47,073 nt of DNA from Alloyangia pacifica (GCF_020524285.1 NZ_JAIVKX010000014.1:1-47073), one strand, 5' to 3'; counted from the stretch's first letter, positions 19,892 through 29,162 are shown. Made by a program: numbers and translations. The notes: generated by a model not told the origin, from the letters alone.

Positions 19892-20827
19892 TCAGCCACT
19901 GAAACTGTCGCGGATCCACGCGTAGACCGCGCGCACGTCCTCGCCCGGCTGACGGGCGAGCATCCGCAGCATGTAGCCGTGCCCGCTCTCCAGCTCGGTG
20001 CCCGCGGCGTCGGGCAGGGCGGGCACCAGCGCGCCGGTCTCCAGTCGGCTGTCGATCAGCCCGCGCCAGCCGAGCGCCACGCCCAGCCCCTTTTCCGCCG
20101 CTTGGATCACGTGGTCGTAGCTGTTGAAGCTGATCCGCTCGCCACCGCCGCGGACGCCTGTGTCCGGCTCGAGCTGCGCCAGCCAGCTGCCCCAGGTGAA
20201 CCAGGGCGCGCCGGTCGCCGAGGTCAGCTCGATCAGCGGCAGCCCCTGCAGCGGTTCCGCATCGCCGAGCCCGGGGTGCGCGTCGCGGAAGGCCGGGCTG
20301 CAGACGGCCATCACCCGTTCGGCAAACAGGCAGCAGGCGGTGTCCGTCCCCTCGTGGCGCGGCTCCATGCGGATCCGCAGGTCCGCCTCGCGGTCCGCGC
20401 CCGCCTCGGGAAGCTGCCGGGTCAGCAGCGAGATGCCGAGGTCCGGAAAGGCGGCGCAGAGCGAGGGAAACACCGGCAGAAAGCGCAGGCTGGCAAAGGC
20501 GAGGTCGGTCTCGATCACCACCGTCCGGCGGCGCGCGGGGCGCTGGAACCGGGCAAAGCCGGCGGCGGCCTCGCCGAGATGCGGCGCCAGTGCCGCGCGC
20601 AGCGCCTGCCCGTCGCGGGTCAGCGCGACCCCGCGCCGCTCGCGCCGCAGCAGCACCTTGCCGAGCGCCTCCTCGAGCGACTTCATCCGCTGGCTCAGCC
20701 GCGGCTGCGACATCCCCGCGATCTCTGCGGCGCGCGACAGCTGCCCGCAGTCCGCGACCAGCAGGAAGAGGCTCAGATCGGCAGCGTAGCGCGCGAATGT
20801 GCCATAAGTAATGTCAATATCAGGCAT
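19892..20827 (-). CDS. LysR-type regulator of choline-O-sulfate use
   Basis: A 311-residue LysR protein. The helix-turn-helix is at residues about 18-60 (CGQLSRAAEIAGMSQPRLSQRMKSLEEALGKVLLRRERRGVALT). A LysR substrate-binding domain follows. It is divergent from choline sulfatase, the arrangement of the predicted choline-sulfate utilisation regulators in proteobacteria. An ATG at MPDIDITYGTF is chosen; an open extension of 16 codons upstream is unlikely to be used. Its inducer is probably choline-O-sulfate or choline, by context. Confidence 0.85.
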   Translation of the reverse strand: MPDIDITYGTFARYAADLSLFLLVADCGQLSRAAEIAGMSQPRLSQRMKSLEEALGKVLLRRERRGVALTRDGQALRAALAPHLGEAAAGFARFQRPARRRTVVIETDLAFASLRFLPVFPSLCAAFPDLGISLLTRQLPEAGADREADLRIRMEPRHEGTDTACCLFAERVMAVCSPAFRDAHPGLGDAEPLQGLPLIELTSATGAPWFTWGSWLAQLEPDTGVRGGGERISFNSYDHVIQAAEKGLGVALGWRGLIDSRLETGALVPALPDAAGTELESGHGYMLRMLARQPGEDVRAVYAWIRDSFSG

Positions 20828-20835
20828 AAGCTGAT
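20819..20835. promoter_or_regulatory. Inverted repeat overlapping the LysR start
   Basis: ATCAG-N7-CTGAT spans the LysR start codon in the region shared with betC. It is a candidate autoregulatory LysR site, but not a strict T-N11-A box. Confidence 0.3.
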
Positions 20836-21004
20836 TTCGCGGTGCATCTTGGTGAAAGTCAACTACTCTCTCCAAAACTTATATCACGACACCGACGCAA
20901 TCGCCGCGCGCCCCGCTTGCCCAGCGGGTGGGTCGCGCCATGTTGCGACAGACACGTCCGCCCTCCGGCGGGCGCAACGACGCGTGGAAAGGACAGCGCC
21001 CCGC

Positions 21005-22528
21005 ATGAGCCAGACGAGCCGCCCGAATATCCTGATCTTCATGGTCGACCAGCTGAACGGCACCCTCTTCCCCGACGGGCCGGCCGACTGGCTGCACGCC
21101 CCCAACCTCAAGGCGCTGGCGGCACGCTCCACCCGGTTCCGCAACGCCTATACCGCCTCGCCGCTGTGCGCGCCGGGCCGGGCGAGCTACATGTCGGGCC
21201 AGCTTCCTTCGCGCACCGGGGTCTATGACAACGCCGCCGAGTTCGCCTCCTCGATCCCCACCTATGCCCACCACCTGCGCCGCGCCGGCTACCAGACCTG
21301 CCTGTCGGGCAAGATGCACTTTGTCGGGCCGGACCAGTTGCACGGCTTCGAGGAGCGGCTGACCACCGACATCTACCCGCCCGACTTCGGCTGGACCCCG
21401 GACTACCGCAAGCCCGGCGAGCGCATCGACTGGTGGTACCACAACATGGGCTCGGTCACCGGCTCGGGCGTCGCCGAGATCTCCAACCAGATGGAGTATG
21501 ACGACGAGGTCGCCTACAACGCCACGCGCAAGGTCTACGACCTCGGCCGCGGCCACGACGACCGCCCCTGGTGCCTGACCGTCAGCTTCACCCACCCGCA
21601 CGACCCCTACGTGGCGCGCCGCAAGTACTGGGACCTCTACGAAGACTGCGAGCACCTGCTGCCCGAGGTCGGCCCGATGGCCTACGAGGAGCACGACCCG
21701 CACTCCAAGCGCATCTTCGACGCCAACGACTGGCGCAGCTTCGACATCACCGAGGACGACGTGCGCCGCTCGCGCCGCGCCTATTTCGCCAATATCTCCT
21801 ATCTCGACGACAAGATCGGCGAGGTCATGGAGGCGCTGCGCGGCACCCGCCAGGAAGAGAACACCATCATCCTGCTGGTCTCGGACCACGGCGACATGCT
21901 CGGCAACCGGGGCCTGTGGTTCAAGATGTCCTTCTTCGAGGGCTCGGCGCGCGTGCCGATGATGATCGCCGCGCCGCAGATGGCACCGGCCCGCGTCGAC
22001 ACCCCGGTGAGCAATATCGACGTCTGCCCGACGCTCTGCGACCTCGCCGGCGTGGCGATCGACGAGATCGCCCCCTGGACCGATGGCGAGAGCCTCGTGC
22101 CGCTGGGGCAGGGCGGCACGCGCGAGACGCCGGTGGCGATGGAGTACGCCGCCGAGGCTTCCTACGCGCCACTGGTCTGCCTGCGCCAGGGCCGCTGGAA
22201 ATACACCCGCTGCGCGCTCGACCCCGATCAGCTCTTCGATCTCGAGACCGACCCGCACGAGCTGACCAACCTCGCCCAGGACCCGGCGCACGCCGAGACG
22301 CTGGCGCGGTTCAGCGCGGCGGCGGATGCCCGCTGGGATCTCGGCCGCTTCGACGCCGAGGTGCGCCAGAGCCAGGCCCGGCGCTGGATCGTCTACGAGG
22401 CGCTGCGCAACGGCAACTACTACCCCTGGGACTTCCAGCCGCTGCAGAAGGCGTCGGAGCGCTACATGCGCAACCACATGGATCTCAACGTCGTCGAGGA
22501 GAACGCGCGCTTCCCCCGCGGCGAGTGA
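21005..22528 (+). CDS. betC: Choline-sulfatase
   Basis: A 507-residue type I sulfatase, hydrolysing choline-O-sulfate to choline and sulfate. SPLCAPGRASYMSGQ contains the CxPxR signature whose cysteine (residue 55) becomes formylglycine. Metal ligands are visible in FMVDQLNG and LLVSDHGDMLGNRGLWFK. The C-terminal WDFQPLQKASERYMRNHMDLN is characteristic of BetC. GGAAAGGA lies about 11 nt before the ATG. The choline produced would feed glycine betaine synthesis, but betA, betB and betI are not in this window. The BCCT carrier gene follows. Confidence 0.95.
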   Translation: MSQTSRPNILIFMVDQLNGTLFPDGPADWLHAPNLKALAARSTRFRNAYTASPLCAPGRASYMSGQLPSRTGVYDNAAEFASSIPTYAHHLRRAGYQTCLSGKMHFVGPDQLHGFEERLTTDIYPPDFGWTPDYRKPGERIDWWYHNMGSVTGSGVAEISNQMEYDDEVAYNATRKVYDLGRGHDDRPWCLTVSFTHPHDPYVARRKYWDLYEDCEHLLPEVGPMAYEEHDPHSKRIFDANDWRSFDITEDDVRRSRRAYFANISYLDDKIGEVMEALRGTRQEENTIILLVSDHGDMLGNRGLWFKMSFFEGSARVPMMIAAPQMAPARVDTPVSNIDVCPTLCDLAGVAIDEIAPWTDGESLVPLGQGGTRETPVAMEYAAEASYAPLVCLRQGRWKYTRCALDPDQLFDLETDPHELTNLAQDPAHAETLARFSAAADARWDLGRFDAEVRQSQARRWIVYEALRNGNYYPWDFQPLQKASERYMRNHMDLNVVEENARFPRGE

Positions 22529-22568
22529 CCTTGCGTCGCTTCCGCGCGCCTCTGCCGAACAACCACAA

Positions 22569-22597
22569 CCCGGCCGCCCACGGGCGCTGCGGCCGGG
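22569..22597 (+). other. Intercistronic hairpin between betC and the BCCT gene
   Basis: A perfect 9-bp stem CCCGGCCGC / GCGGCCGGG with an 11-nt loop and no T-run. It more likely stabilises or partly attenuates the betC transcript than stops it. Confidence 0.4.
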
Positions 22598-22633
22598 ACT
22601 ATCCCAACGCCCGATCAACAGGGACACACCCGA

Positions 22634-24295
22634 ATGGCAAAGATTGAACCTCCCCTCTCTGACCTGCCGATCAAGACAGCCGACAAGGGCTTCTACAACG
22701 GCTTCTCGCTCGACGTGACCGTGACCTCCAAGCTCGCCGTCGGCGGGCTGGTGCTCTGGGCCGTCGCCTTCCCCGAGCAGGCCGGTGGCGTGCTCGGCGG
22801 GCTCAACACCTTCATCCTCGCCAACTTCGCGACCTGGTACATCTACGTGATGGCCTTCTTCGTGATCGTCTGCCTCGCGCTGGCGCTCTGGCCGGCGGCC
22901 GGAAAGCTGCGGCTCGGTCATGACGACGAACGCCCCGAGTTCGACAACTTCTCGTGGTTTTCCATGATGTTCGGCGCGGGAATCGGGGTCGGCATGCTGA
23001 CCTGGGCGGTGGCCGAGCCGATCTACCACTTCCGCAACAACCCCGAGGTGATCCAGGGGCTGGCCGACGGCGAGAGCATGAACAACTTCATGAACGCCTA
23101 CAAGTACAGCTACCTGCACTGGGGCTTCTCGGCCTGGTCCTCCTATGCCATCGCCGGGCTTGCGCTGGGGTATTTCACCTACCGCCGCGGCCTGCCGCTG
23201 ACAATTCGCTCCTCGCTGACGCCGCTCTTCGGCTCGGCGCTCTCGGGCCCGCTCGGCCACCTCGTCGATATCGTGGCGGTGATCGCCACCATCCTCGGCG
23301 TCGCGCAGACCCTGGGCTTCGGCGTCGAGCAGTTCGTCGCCGGCATGAGCAAGATCGGCATCGGCGACTGGCTGGTGACCGCCGAGGGCAACGCCTCGCC
23401 CGCCGGCATCATCGTCGCGCTGGTGGTCATCATGGGGGCCTCGACCCTCTCGGCGCTCTCGGGCGTCGGCAAGGGCATCAAGTGGCTGTCGAACCTCAAC
23501 ATGGGGCTGTCGATCTTCCTGCTCGCCTTCCTGATGATCTTCGGCTCCACCTGGTTCGGCCTGCAGGCGCTGTTCGTGGGCATGATCGACTACCTGATCG
23601 CGCTGCCCAAAATGCTGTTCACCGTCTACCGCGCCGACGGGTCGGAAACCGGCGACGCGCTCTCGGGCTGGCAGGGCGCCTGGACGGTGTTCTACTGGGC
23701 CTGGTGGGTGGCCTTCGCGCCCTTCGTCGGCCTGTTCCTCGCGCGCATCTCGCGCGGCCGGACGATCCGCGAGTTCGTGCTCGGCGCGATGATCGTGCCG
23801 TCGATCATGTGCTTCGTCTGGTTCTCCTTCGCCGGCGGCACGGCGATCGACATGGAGCTCTCGGGCCTCGCCGATGGCGCGATCTTCGCCTCCACCGACG
23901 GCGCCAAGATCTTCACCATGACCGGCATCATGCTCGGCGACGTGCTGGGCTGGGGCATGGCGGTGATCATCGTGATCCTGCTGATGACCTATCTCGTCAC
24001 CTCGGCCGACTCGGCGGTGCTGATCGTCAACACGATCAACGCGGCGGGCGACGAGGGTCCGAAGGCGCGCCCGCACATTATCTTCTGGGGTGTGACGCTG
24101 GGCGTCGTAGTCGGGGCGCTGCTGCTGGTCGGCGGGCTCACCGCGATCCAGACCGCCATGGTGATCGGCGCGCTGCCCTTCTCGGTGGTGATGCTGCTGA
24201 TGTGCTTTGGCCTGTTCAAGGCGATCTATCGCGACGGTCTGCGCGCGCGCCACGGCGTGCCCTCGGTGACCGTGGAGGTGCCGCCGGCCGAATGA
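22634..24295 (+). CDS. betT: BCCT-family choline/choline-O-sulfate/betaine transporter
   Basis: A 553-residue inner-membrane carrier with about 12 transmembrane helices. GAWTVFYWAWWVAFAPFVGLFLARISRGRTIREF contains the BCCT signature, and FGAGIGVGMLTWAVAEPIYHF is the ion/substrate segment of helix 3. The C-terminal tail is short, so it lacks the long osmosensory domain of E. coli BetT. Lying directly after choline sulfatase under the same regulator, it most likely imports choline-O-sulfate; the exact substrate is inferred and betT is a family-level name. Confidence 0.88.
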   Translation: MAKIEPPLSDLPIKTADKGFYNGFSLDVTVTSKLAVGGLVLWAVAFPEQAGGVLGGLNTFILANFATWYIYVMAFFVIVCLALALWPAAGKLRLGHDDERPEFDNFSWFSMMFGAGIGVGMLTWAVAEPIYHFRNNPEVIQGLADGESMNNFMNAYKYSYLHWGFSAWSSYAIAGLALGYFTYRRGLPLTIRSSLTPLFGSALSGPLGHLVDIVAVIATILGVAQTLGFGVEQFVAGMSKIGIGDWLVTAEGNASPAGIIVALVVIMGASTLSALSGVGKGIKWLSNLNMGLSIFLLAFLMIFGSTWFGLQALFVGMIDYLIALPKMLFTVYRADGSETGDALSGWQGAWTVFYWAWWVAFAPFVGLFLARISRGRTIREFVLGAMIVPSIMCFVWFSFAGGTAIDMELSGLADGAIFASTDGAKIFTMTGIMLGDVLGWGMAVIIVILLMTYLVTSADSAVLIVNTINAAGDEGPKARPHIIFWGVTLGVVVGALLLVGGLTAIQTAMVIGALPFSVVMLLMCFGLFKAIYRDGLRARHGVPSVTVEVPPAE

Positions 24296-24318
24296 GGCCG
24301 ATGCGGTCAGGGGGCCCG

Positions 24319-24340
24319 GCCGGCGCAATCATGCGCCGGC
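24319..24340 (+). terminator. Hairpin after the BCCT gene
   Basis: A perfect 9-bp stem GCCGGCGCA / TGCGCCGGC with a 4-nt loop, 24 bp after the stop. It is followed by GTGCCGTTTC, only a weak T-stretch. Confidence 0.5.
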
Positions 24341-24449
24341 TGGTGCCGTTTCGGGGGCTGGGCAGTGTTGCCTCAACATGGTCAGTCACCTCAAATTGCC
24401 CGGAAATGTTTCGCCTTGCGCCGAGCGCTCAGTAAAATACGGCGAAAAT

Positions 24450-24477
24450 TTGACAAGCCTCCGCCGCCTGCTAGCCT
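24450..24477 (+). promoter_or_regulatory. Promoter of the small secreted protein
   Basis: A consensus TTGACA and TAGCCT are 16 bp apart, with the ATG 43 bp downstream. The 11-mer around the -10 is identical to the one at gloA. Confidence 0.55.
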
Positions 24478-24520
24478 CTCGCCAAAGGCTTCCCGCTGTT
24501 CGGGTATGTGAGGGATTAGG

Positions 24521-24862
24521 ATGCGAGTTCTCAGCGTTTGCGCCGCGGCAGCGGCATTGGTTGTCTCGGCGGGGGCGGCGCTGGCGGGCAGCCAGGGCTA
24601 CCCCGGGGACATGTACATGCCCGGCGCCGCGGGCTTCGTGACCGGCGGCAGCGACCAGCCGCTTGTGCAGGCCTACCCGGGTCCGAACATGTGCAGCGGC
24701 GATCTGCAGCCGGTGATCCTCGGCGGGCAGATCTGGTGCGGCAAACCCACCGGCGGCGTCTATCACAACCCCTCCGATCGCGCCGCCGGCAGCCGCCTCG
24801 CCACGCAGGGCGCGCCGCTGCCGCGGGCCTATGTCCCGGTGGGCGCTCCGGCCGGCAACTAG
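24521..24862 (+). CDS. Small secreted protein, unknown function
   Basis: A 113-residue protein with a clear signal peptide (cut after GAALAG). The mature part is Gly/Pro-rich with two cysteines (PNMCSGD and QIWCGKP) that could form a disulfide. No family is recognised. A good promoter precedes it, and a separate promoter drives the next gene, so it appears monocistronic. Confidence 0.7.
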   Translation: MRVLSVCAAAAALVVSAGAALAGSQGYPGDMYMPGAAGFVTGGSDQPLVQAYPGPNMCSGDLQPVILGGQIWCGKPTGGVYHNPSDRAAGSRLATQGAPLPRAYVPVGAPAGN

Positions 24863-24899
24863 GGCGGCGCTTCGACGCATCTCCCAAGGCCATACGGAC

Positions 24900-24928
24900 T
24901 TGGCTTTTTCCGGCGAGCCGCGTATACG
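24900..24928 (+). promoter_or_regulatory. Promoter of suhB
   Basis: TTGGCT and TATACG are separated by 17 bp, 32 bp before the suhB ATG. Confidence 0.5.
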
Positions 24929-24960
24929 CGCGGCTTGAACCAATTCCGGGAAACATCGCC

Positions 24961-25752
24961 ATGCAGGGCAGTGCCAATCTCAACATCATGATCAAGGCCG
25001 CGCGCAAGGCGGGCCGGTCGCTGGTCAAGGACTTCCGCGAGGTCGAGAACCTTCAGGTCTCGATGAAGGGCGCGGGCGACTTCGTGTCGCGCGCCGACAT
25101 CGCCGCCGAGAAGATTCTCAAGGACGAGCTGCTGGGCGCGCGCCCGACCTACGGCTGGCTCGGCGAGGAGGGCGGTGGTCAGGACGGCGAGGATCCGACC
25201 CGCCGCTGGATTGTCGATCCGCTCGACGGCACCACGAACTTCCTGCACGGCCTGCCGCATTGGGCGATCTCCATCGCGCTCGAGCACAAGGGCAAGATCG
25301 TCGCCGGCGTGGTCTTCGACCCGGCCAAGGACGAGATGTTCTACGCCGAGAAGGGCGCCGGTGCCTGGCTCAACGACTCGCGCCGCCTGCGCGTCTCGGG
25401 CCGCCACCGGATGATCGAGGCGATCTTCGCCACCGGCGTTCCCTTCGCCGCCAAGAAGACCCTGCCGGCGACCCTCAAGGATCTCGCCCGCCTGATGCCG
25501 GAATGCGCCGGCGTGCGGCGCTGGGGCTCGGCGGCGCTCGACTTGGCCTATGTGGCCGCGGGCCGCTACGACGGCTACTGGGAGCGCGAGCTGAACATCT
25601 GGGACATCGCCGCGGGCGGGCTCATCGCCTCCGAGGCCGGCGCGCTGGTCGAAGGCATCCGCGAGGACCAGGATCCCTACGAGACCGGCTCGATCCTCTG
25701 CGCCAGCAACAATATCTTCGATCCCTTCGCCAAGACCATCCGCGAGCTCTGA
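24961..25752 (+). CDS. suhB: Inositol monophosphatase family protein
   Basis: A 263-residue Mg2+-dependent phosphatase. GWLGEEGG, WIVDPLDGTTNFLHGLP and the later NIWDIAAGGLIASEAGA are the three metal-binding signatures of the IMPase fold. It hydrolyses inositol-1-phosphate in the family; in proteobacteria SuhB also acts in rRNA transcription. A terminator with a T-run follows, so it is a single-gene unit. Confidence 0.92.
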   Translation: MQGSANLNIMIKAARKAGRSLVKDFREVENLQVSMKGAGDFVSRADIAAEKILKDELLGARPTYGWLGEEGGGQDGEDPTRRWIVDPLDGTTNFLHGLPHWAISIALEHKGKIVAGVVFDPAKDEMFYAEKGAGAWLNDSRRLRVSGRHRMIEAIFATGVPFAAKKTLPATLKDLARLMPECAGVRRWGSAALDLAYVAAGRYDGYWERELNIWDIAAGGLIASEAGALVEGIREDQDPYETGSILCASNNIFDPFAKTIREL

Positions 25753-25791
25753 GCGCGCGCTCCTGGCGCAACGCCGGGGATCACGACCTTC

Positions 25792-25818
25792 AAGGGGAGC
25801 CGCGCGGCTCCCCTTTTT
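25792..25818 (+). terminator. Rho-independent terminator of suhB
   Basis: AAGGGGAGCC / GGCTCCCCTT with a GCGC loop forms a perfect 10-bp stem ending in TTTTT. It is the clearest intrinsic terminator in the window. Confidence 0.93.
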
Positions 25819-25894
25819 GCATCCGCGCTTCTTCTCTTTGAAAATACGCCCGCCGGAGGCGGTCCCGATCCCTCCGCCCGTCCGGGCGCAGGGC

Positions 25895-26671
25895 TCAGTG
25901 CCGCGACCAGGGCCCCTTACGCCCGTTCTGCCGCGTGCCGGCGCGCGGCACATGCGTGCGCCCGATGGCGTAATGTGCCGCAGGATGCGGCGGCTGGCCG
26001 TGCGTGCGGTTCCAGAAGGCCGGGCCGCCGAGGGCCAGCCAGACCGGGGCGATCATCACCAGCCCGGCGATGAAGCCGCCCACATGCGCCCAGTAGGCCA
26101 CGCCGCCCTCGGCCCCGGCGCTGCCGACGCCGCTGAAGATCTGCATGCCGAACCAGACCGCCAGCAGCAGCCAGGCGGGGATCGGCAGCACCTTGAAGAT
26201 GATGACCAGGATGATCAGGATATCGACCCGCGCCTTGGGAAAGAGCAGCAGGTAGGCGCCCATCACCCCGGCGATCGCCCCCGAGGCGCCGACCGTGGGC
26301 ACCGCCGACATCGGGTCGGCGACATATTGCAGCAGTGCCGCCGCGATGCCCGAGGCGAGGTAGAACAGCAGGTAGCGGACGTGCCCCAGCATGTCCTCGA
26401 TATTGTCGCCGAAGATGAACAGGAACAGCATGTTGCCGAAGAGGTGCATGAAGCCCCCATGCAGGAACATCGAGGTGATCGCCCCGCCGTAGCCATAGCC
26501 CTGCGTGATGTGCGCCGGGAACAGCGCCCATCGCTCGAAGAAGGCATTGAGCGCACGCGGGTCGTTGAACAGCGCCCAGTAGCTGAGGAAGATCAGCGTG
26601 TTGGCGATGATGAGCGCGTAGGTGACATAGGGCGTGCGCCCCGAGGGGTTGTGATCTCGGATCGGGAACAT
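25895..26671 (-). CDS. Rhomboid-family intramembrane serine protease
   Basis: A 258-residue protein with about six transmembrane helices. The catalytic serine lies in VGASGAIAGVMGAY (GxSG) and its histidine in VAYWAHVGGFIAGL. SMFLHGGFMHLFGNMLFLFIFGDNIED gives the upstream conserved His/Asn region. The C-terminal 40 residues are basic and probably cytoplasmic. No ribosome site is clear at the ATG. Substrates are unknown. It converges on suhB. Confidence 0.92.
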   Translation of the reverse strand: MFPIRDHNPSGRTPYVTYALIIANTLIFLSYWALFNDPRALNAFFERWALFPAHITQGYGYGGAITSMFLHGGFMHLFGNMLFLFIFGDNIEDMLGHVRYLLFYLASGIAAALLQYVADPMSAVPTVGASGAIAGVMGAYLLLFPKARVDILIILVIIFKVLPIPAWLLLAVWFGMQIFSGVGSAGAEGGVAYWAHVGGFIAGLVMIAPVWLALGGPAFWNRTHGQPPHPAAHYAIGRTHVPRAGTRQNGRKGPWSRH

Positions 26672-27017
26672 GTCAGGCAGAGTGGCGCGTCCGGACCCCG
26701 CGTCAAGAGCGGATCGGGATGGCGGGCGGAAAACATCTTCGGAGATGGCCCGCGCGGCACCGTCCCCGCGGGGACGGTACTTGCGGGGCGGGGTCGGGCC
26801 GCCCGCAACCGTCCCGTCCCCGTGGGGACACCCGGTCCGACGGTGGCTAGGACGCCACGTGTCCCGGCGCCGACTTTCGCCCGCAGGCGGCTCGCCCGTC
26901 GCTGCGGGGACGGGCGGCGCGTGGGCTCGGGCTCTCCGTCCCCACGGGGACAGGCCGTGCCGGTGATGGGGCTCGGGTCTTCTGCCTCCGAAGGGACGGG
27001 GGCGCAGGGGACGGGGC
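26672..27017. repeat. Gene-free stretch carrying GTCCCC-N2-GGGGAC palindromes
   Basis: No convincing gene is present. Three copies of the 14-nt palindrome lie here: 26762-26775 (extending to a perfect 20-nt palindrome at 26759-26778), 26816-26829 and 26938-26951. A fourth, at 27029-27042, lies inside the 3' end of the next gene. Centres (GC, GT, AC, GC) differ while arms are invariant. Extra half-sites GGGGAC occur at 26906 and 27007. Copy centres are spaced about 54, 122 and 91 bp apart. Confidence 0.8.
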
Positions 27018-27821
27018 TCAGGCCCGCTGTCCCCGCGGGGACGCGTTGTCTGGCAGCGCCGCCACCAGCGCCGCGACCTGCTCGGCGTTGTCCCGTGCCG
27101 GGCGGCCGTCCGGGCGCTCGATGTTGTTCTCGAAGCCGATGCGCATGCCGCCGCCCAGCCCGGCGGCGCGCAGCAGGCAGGCCTGCTCGCTGCGGCCAAA
27201 GGCGCAGGCGGCCCATTGCACGCCCTCGGGCAGGGCTGAGGCGGCCGCGAGGAAGCCGTCCAGCTCCTCGGGGCGGGCGAGGGTCGGCGGCGCGTAGCGG
27301 CCGAGCACGAAGAGCACCTGGCGCGGCGCGGGGATCATTCCCTCGGACCAGAGCACGGCGAGGTGGGTGACCTGGTCGGGCGCATAGAGGATGTGCTGCA
27401 GCGCGATGCCGGCCGCCTCGGTCTCGGCGTAGAAGCGCTGCGCCTCGGGGTCGGGGCCGGGCTCGGGCCACATCTCGCGCAGGGCGACCGAGACGCCTTC
27501 GGGCAAGACCTCGCGCACCAGCGCCCGCTGCGTTGCGGGGCTGTAGAGGCCGACCGCCTCGGTCGTGATCTGCACCGGCATCTCGGGAACCGCGCGGGCC
27601 ATCTCGGCGCGCAGCTCGCGGTAGAGCCCGGCGTCGAGCACATGGCGGGCCTCGGCGTCGCGGACATGGGCGTGCAGCGCCTCGGCGCCCGCCTGATGTG
27701 CGGCCGTTGCTGCAGCAACGGTCTGCGCGATGGTCTCGGGCAGGGCGGGATGGTCGGCGCGCGTGCGGCGCGCGCCGTTCGGGGCCAGCATGATCCGCGG
27801 CAGCGTTGCCAATCGGCTCAT
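27018..27821 (-). CDS. BKACE (beta-keto acid cleavage enzyme, DUF849)
   Basis: A 267-residue TIM-barrel enzyme. The family converts a beta-keto acid plus acetyl-CoA into acetoacetate and a new acyl-CoA, using Zn2+. LHAHVRD carries the paired zinc histidines and RIGFENN the conserved glutamate. The start MSRLATLPRIMLAPNGAR is family-like. Its ATG overlaps the aminotransferase stop (ATGA), indicating coupled translation. The last codons (PRGQRA) come from a copy of the GTCCCC-N2-GGGGAC palindrome, so the C-terminus may have been altered by that repeat. Substrate is unknown. Confidence 0.88.
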   Translation of the reverse strand: MSRLATLPRIMLAPNGARRTRADHPALPETIAQTVAAATAAHQAGAEALHAHVRDAEARHVLDAGLYRELRAEMARAVPEMPVQITTEAVGLYSPATQRALVREVLPEGVSVALREMWPEPGPDPEAQRFYAETEAAGIALQHILYAPDQVTHLAVLWSEGMIPAPRQVLFVLGRYAPPTLARPEELDGFLAAASALPEGVQWAACAFGRSEQACLLRAAGLGGGMRIGFENNIERPDGRPARDNAEQVAALVAALPDNASPRGQRA

Positions 27822-29140
27822 GCGGCGATGGCCCGATCTATGGCCCGCGAGAGCTTGCCGACCAGCTCGCCGATCTGCGCTTCGGAGATGATGAAGGGCG
27901 GGGCGAGCAGCACGTGGTCGCCGTGCTTGCCGTCGAGCGTGCCGCCCGCCGGGTAGCAGATCAGCCCCTCGTCCATGGCGAAACGCTTCACCTTGGCGTT
28001 GATCTTCAGCGCCGGGTCGAAGGGGGTCTTGCTGTCCCGGTCCGCCACCAGCTCGATACCGCGGAACAGCCCGCGCCCGCGGATGTCGCCGACGTGCGGG
28101 TGCTGGCCGAGCGCGTCGTGCAGCGTTGCGTCCAGATATTGCCCGCGCGCGCGGACCTGCGGCAACAGCCGGCGCTCGAGAATGGCGCTCAGCACCGCCC
28201 GCCCGGCGGCGGCGGCGAGCGGGTGGCCGTGGTAGGTGTGGCCGTGCTGGAAGGCGCCGGAGCCTTGCGCGATGGCCTCATAGATCGCCCCGGTGCAGAG
28301 CATGGCGCCAATCGGCATGTAGCCCGCGCCGAGCCCCTTGGCGATGGTCACGATGTCGGGCGAGACCCCGTCCTGTTCGCAGGCGAAAAGAGTGCCGGTG
28401 CGGCCCATGCCGCACATCACCTCGTCGAGGATCAGCAGCACGCCGTGGCGGTCGCAGATCTCGCGGATGCGCTTGAAATAGCCCTCCACCGCCGGGACCG
28501 CGCCCGCGGTCGCGCCGACCACCGGCTCGGCGATGAAGGCCATGACGCTCTCGGCCCCGAGGCGCTGGATCTCGGCCTCCAGCTCGTCGGCGGCGCGCAG
28601 CCCGTAGGCCTCGGCGCTCTCGCCCTCTTCGCGCAGTCGGTACGCGTAGCAGGCGGCGATATGCGAGGTCTCGACCAGCAGCGGGGCGTATTTCTCGCGC
28701 CGCCAGGCGTTGCCGCCGGCGGCCAGCGCGCCGAGTGTGTTGCCGTGGTAGCTCTGGCGGCGGGCAATGACCCGGTGGCGCTGCGGCTGACCGGTCTCGA
28801 GCATGTACTGCCGGGCGAGCTTGATCGCCGCCTCGACCGCTTCCGAGCCGCCCGAGAGCAGGTAGACCCGGTCGATGCCCTGCGGCGCGTTCTCGATCAG
28901 CAGGTCGGCCAGCGCCTCGGCCGGCTCCGAGGTGAAGAAGCCGGTGTGGGCAAAGGCGAGCTGGTCGAGCTGCGCGTGGATCGCGGCGCGCACGTCCGGG
29001 TCGGAATGGCCGAGGCAGGAGACCGCCGCGCCGCCCGAGCCGTCGAGATAGGCGCGTCCCGCGGCATCGTGGATATAGCATCCCTCGCCGCGCACCGCCC
29101 GGGGCAGCTGCGCGTTGGAGCGTCCGAAGACATGTCCCAT
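27818..29140 (-). CDS. Class III pyridoxal-phosphate aminotransferase
   Basis: A 440-residue omega/beta-amino acid type transaminase. The PLP lysine is in VTIAKGLGAGYMPIGA and the cofactor aspartate in LLILDEVMCGMGRTG. SGGSEAVEAAIKLARQY is the phosphate-binding segment. GGAGAA precedes the ATG. It sits between the universal stress protein and BKACE genes and overlaps the latter by 4 bp. The most economical role is to convert an imported amino acid into the keto acid cleaved by BKACE. Confidence 0.92.
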   Translation of the reverse strand: MGHVFGRSNAQLPRAVRGEGCYIHDAAGRAYLDGSGGAAVSCLGHSDPDVRAAIHAQLDQLAFAHTGFFTSEPAEALADLLIENAPQGIDRVYLLSGGSEAVEAAIKLARQYMLETGQPQRHRVIARRQSYHGNTLGALAAGGNAWRREKYAPLLVETSHIAACYAYRLREEGESAEAYGLRAADELEAEIQRLGAESVMAFIAEPVVGATAGAVPAVEGYFKRIREICDRHGVLLILDEVMCGMGRTGTLFACEQDGVSPDIVTIAKGLGAGYMPIGAMLCTGAIYEAIAQGSGAFQHGHTYHGHPLAAAAGRAVLSAILERRLLPQVRARGQYLDATLHDALGQHPHVGDIRGRGLFRGIELVADRDSKTPFDPALKINAKVKRFAMDEGLICYPAGGTLDGKHGDHVLLAPPFIISEAQIGELVGKLSRAIDRAIAA

Positions 29141-29162
29141 TGAAGTTCTCCGATTATTCGCC

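Noticed and set aside
20879..24328. A reading frame of over 1,100 codons on the minus strand opposite betC and the BCCT gene
   Set aside because: It mirrors two well-supported genes. Its product is His/Arg/Gly/Asp-rich low-complexity sequence, as expected opposite GC-rich coding DNA.
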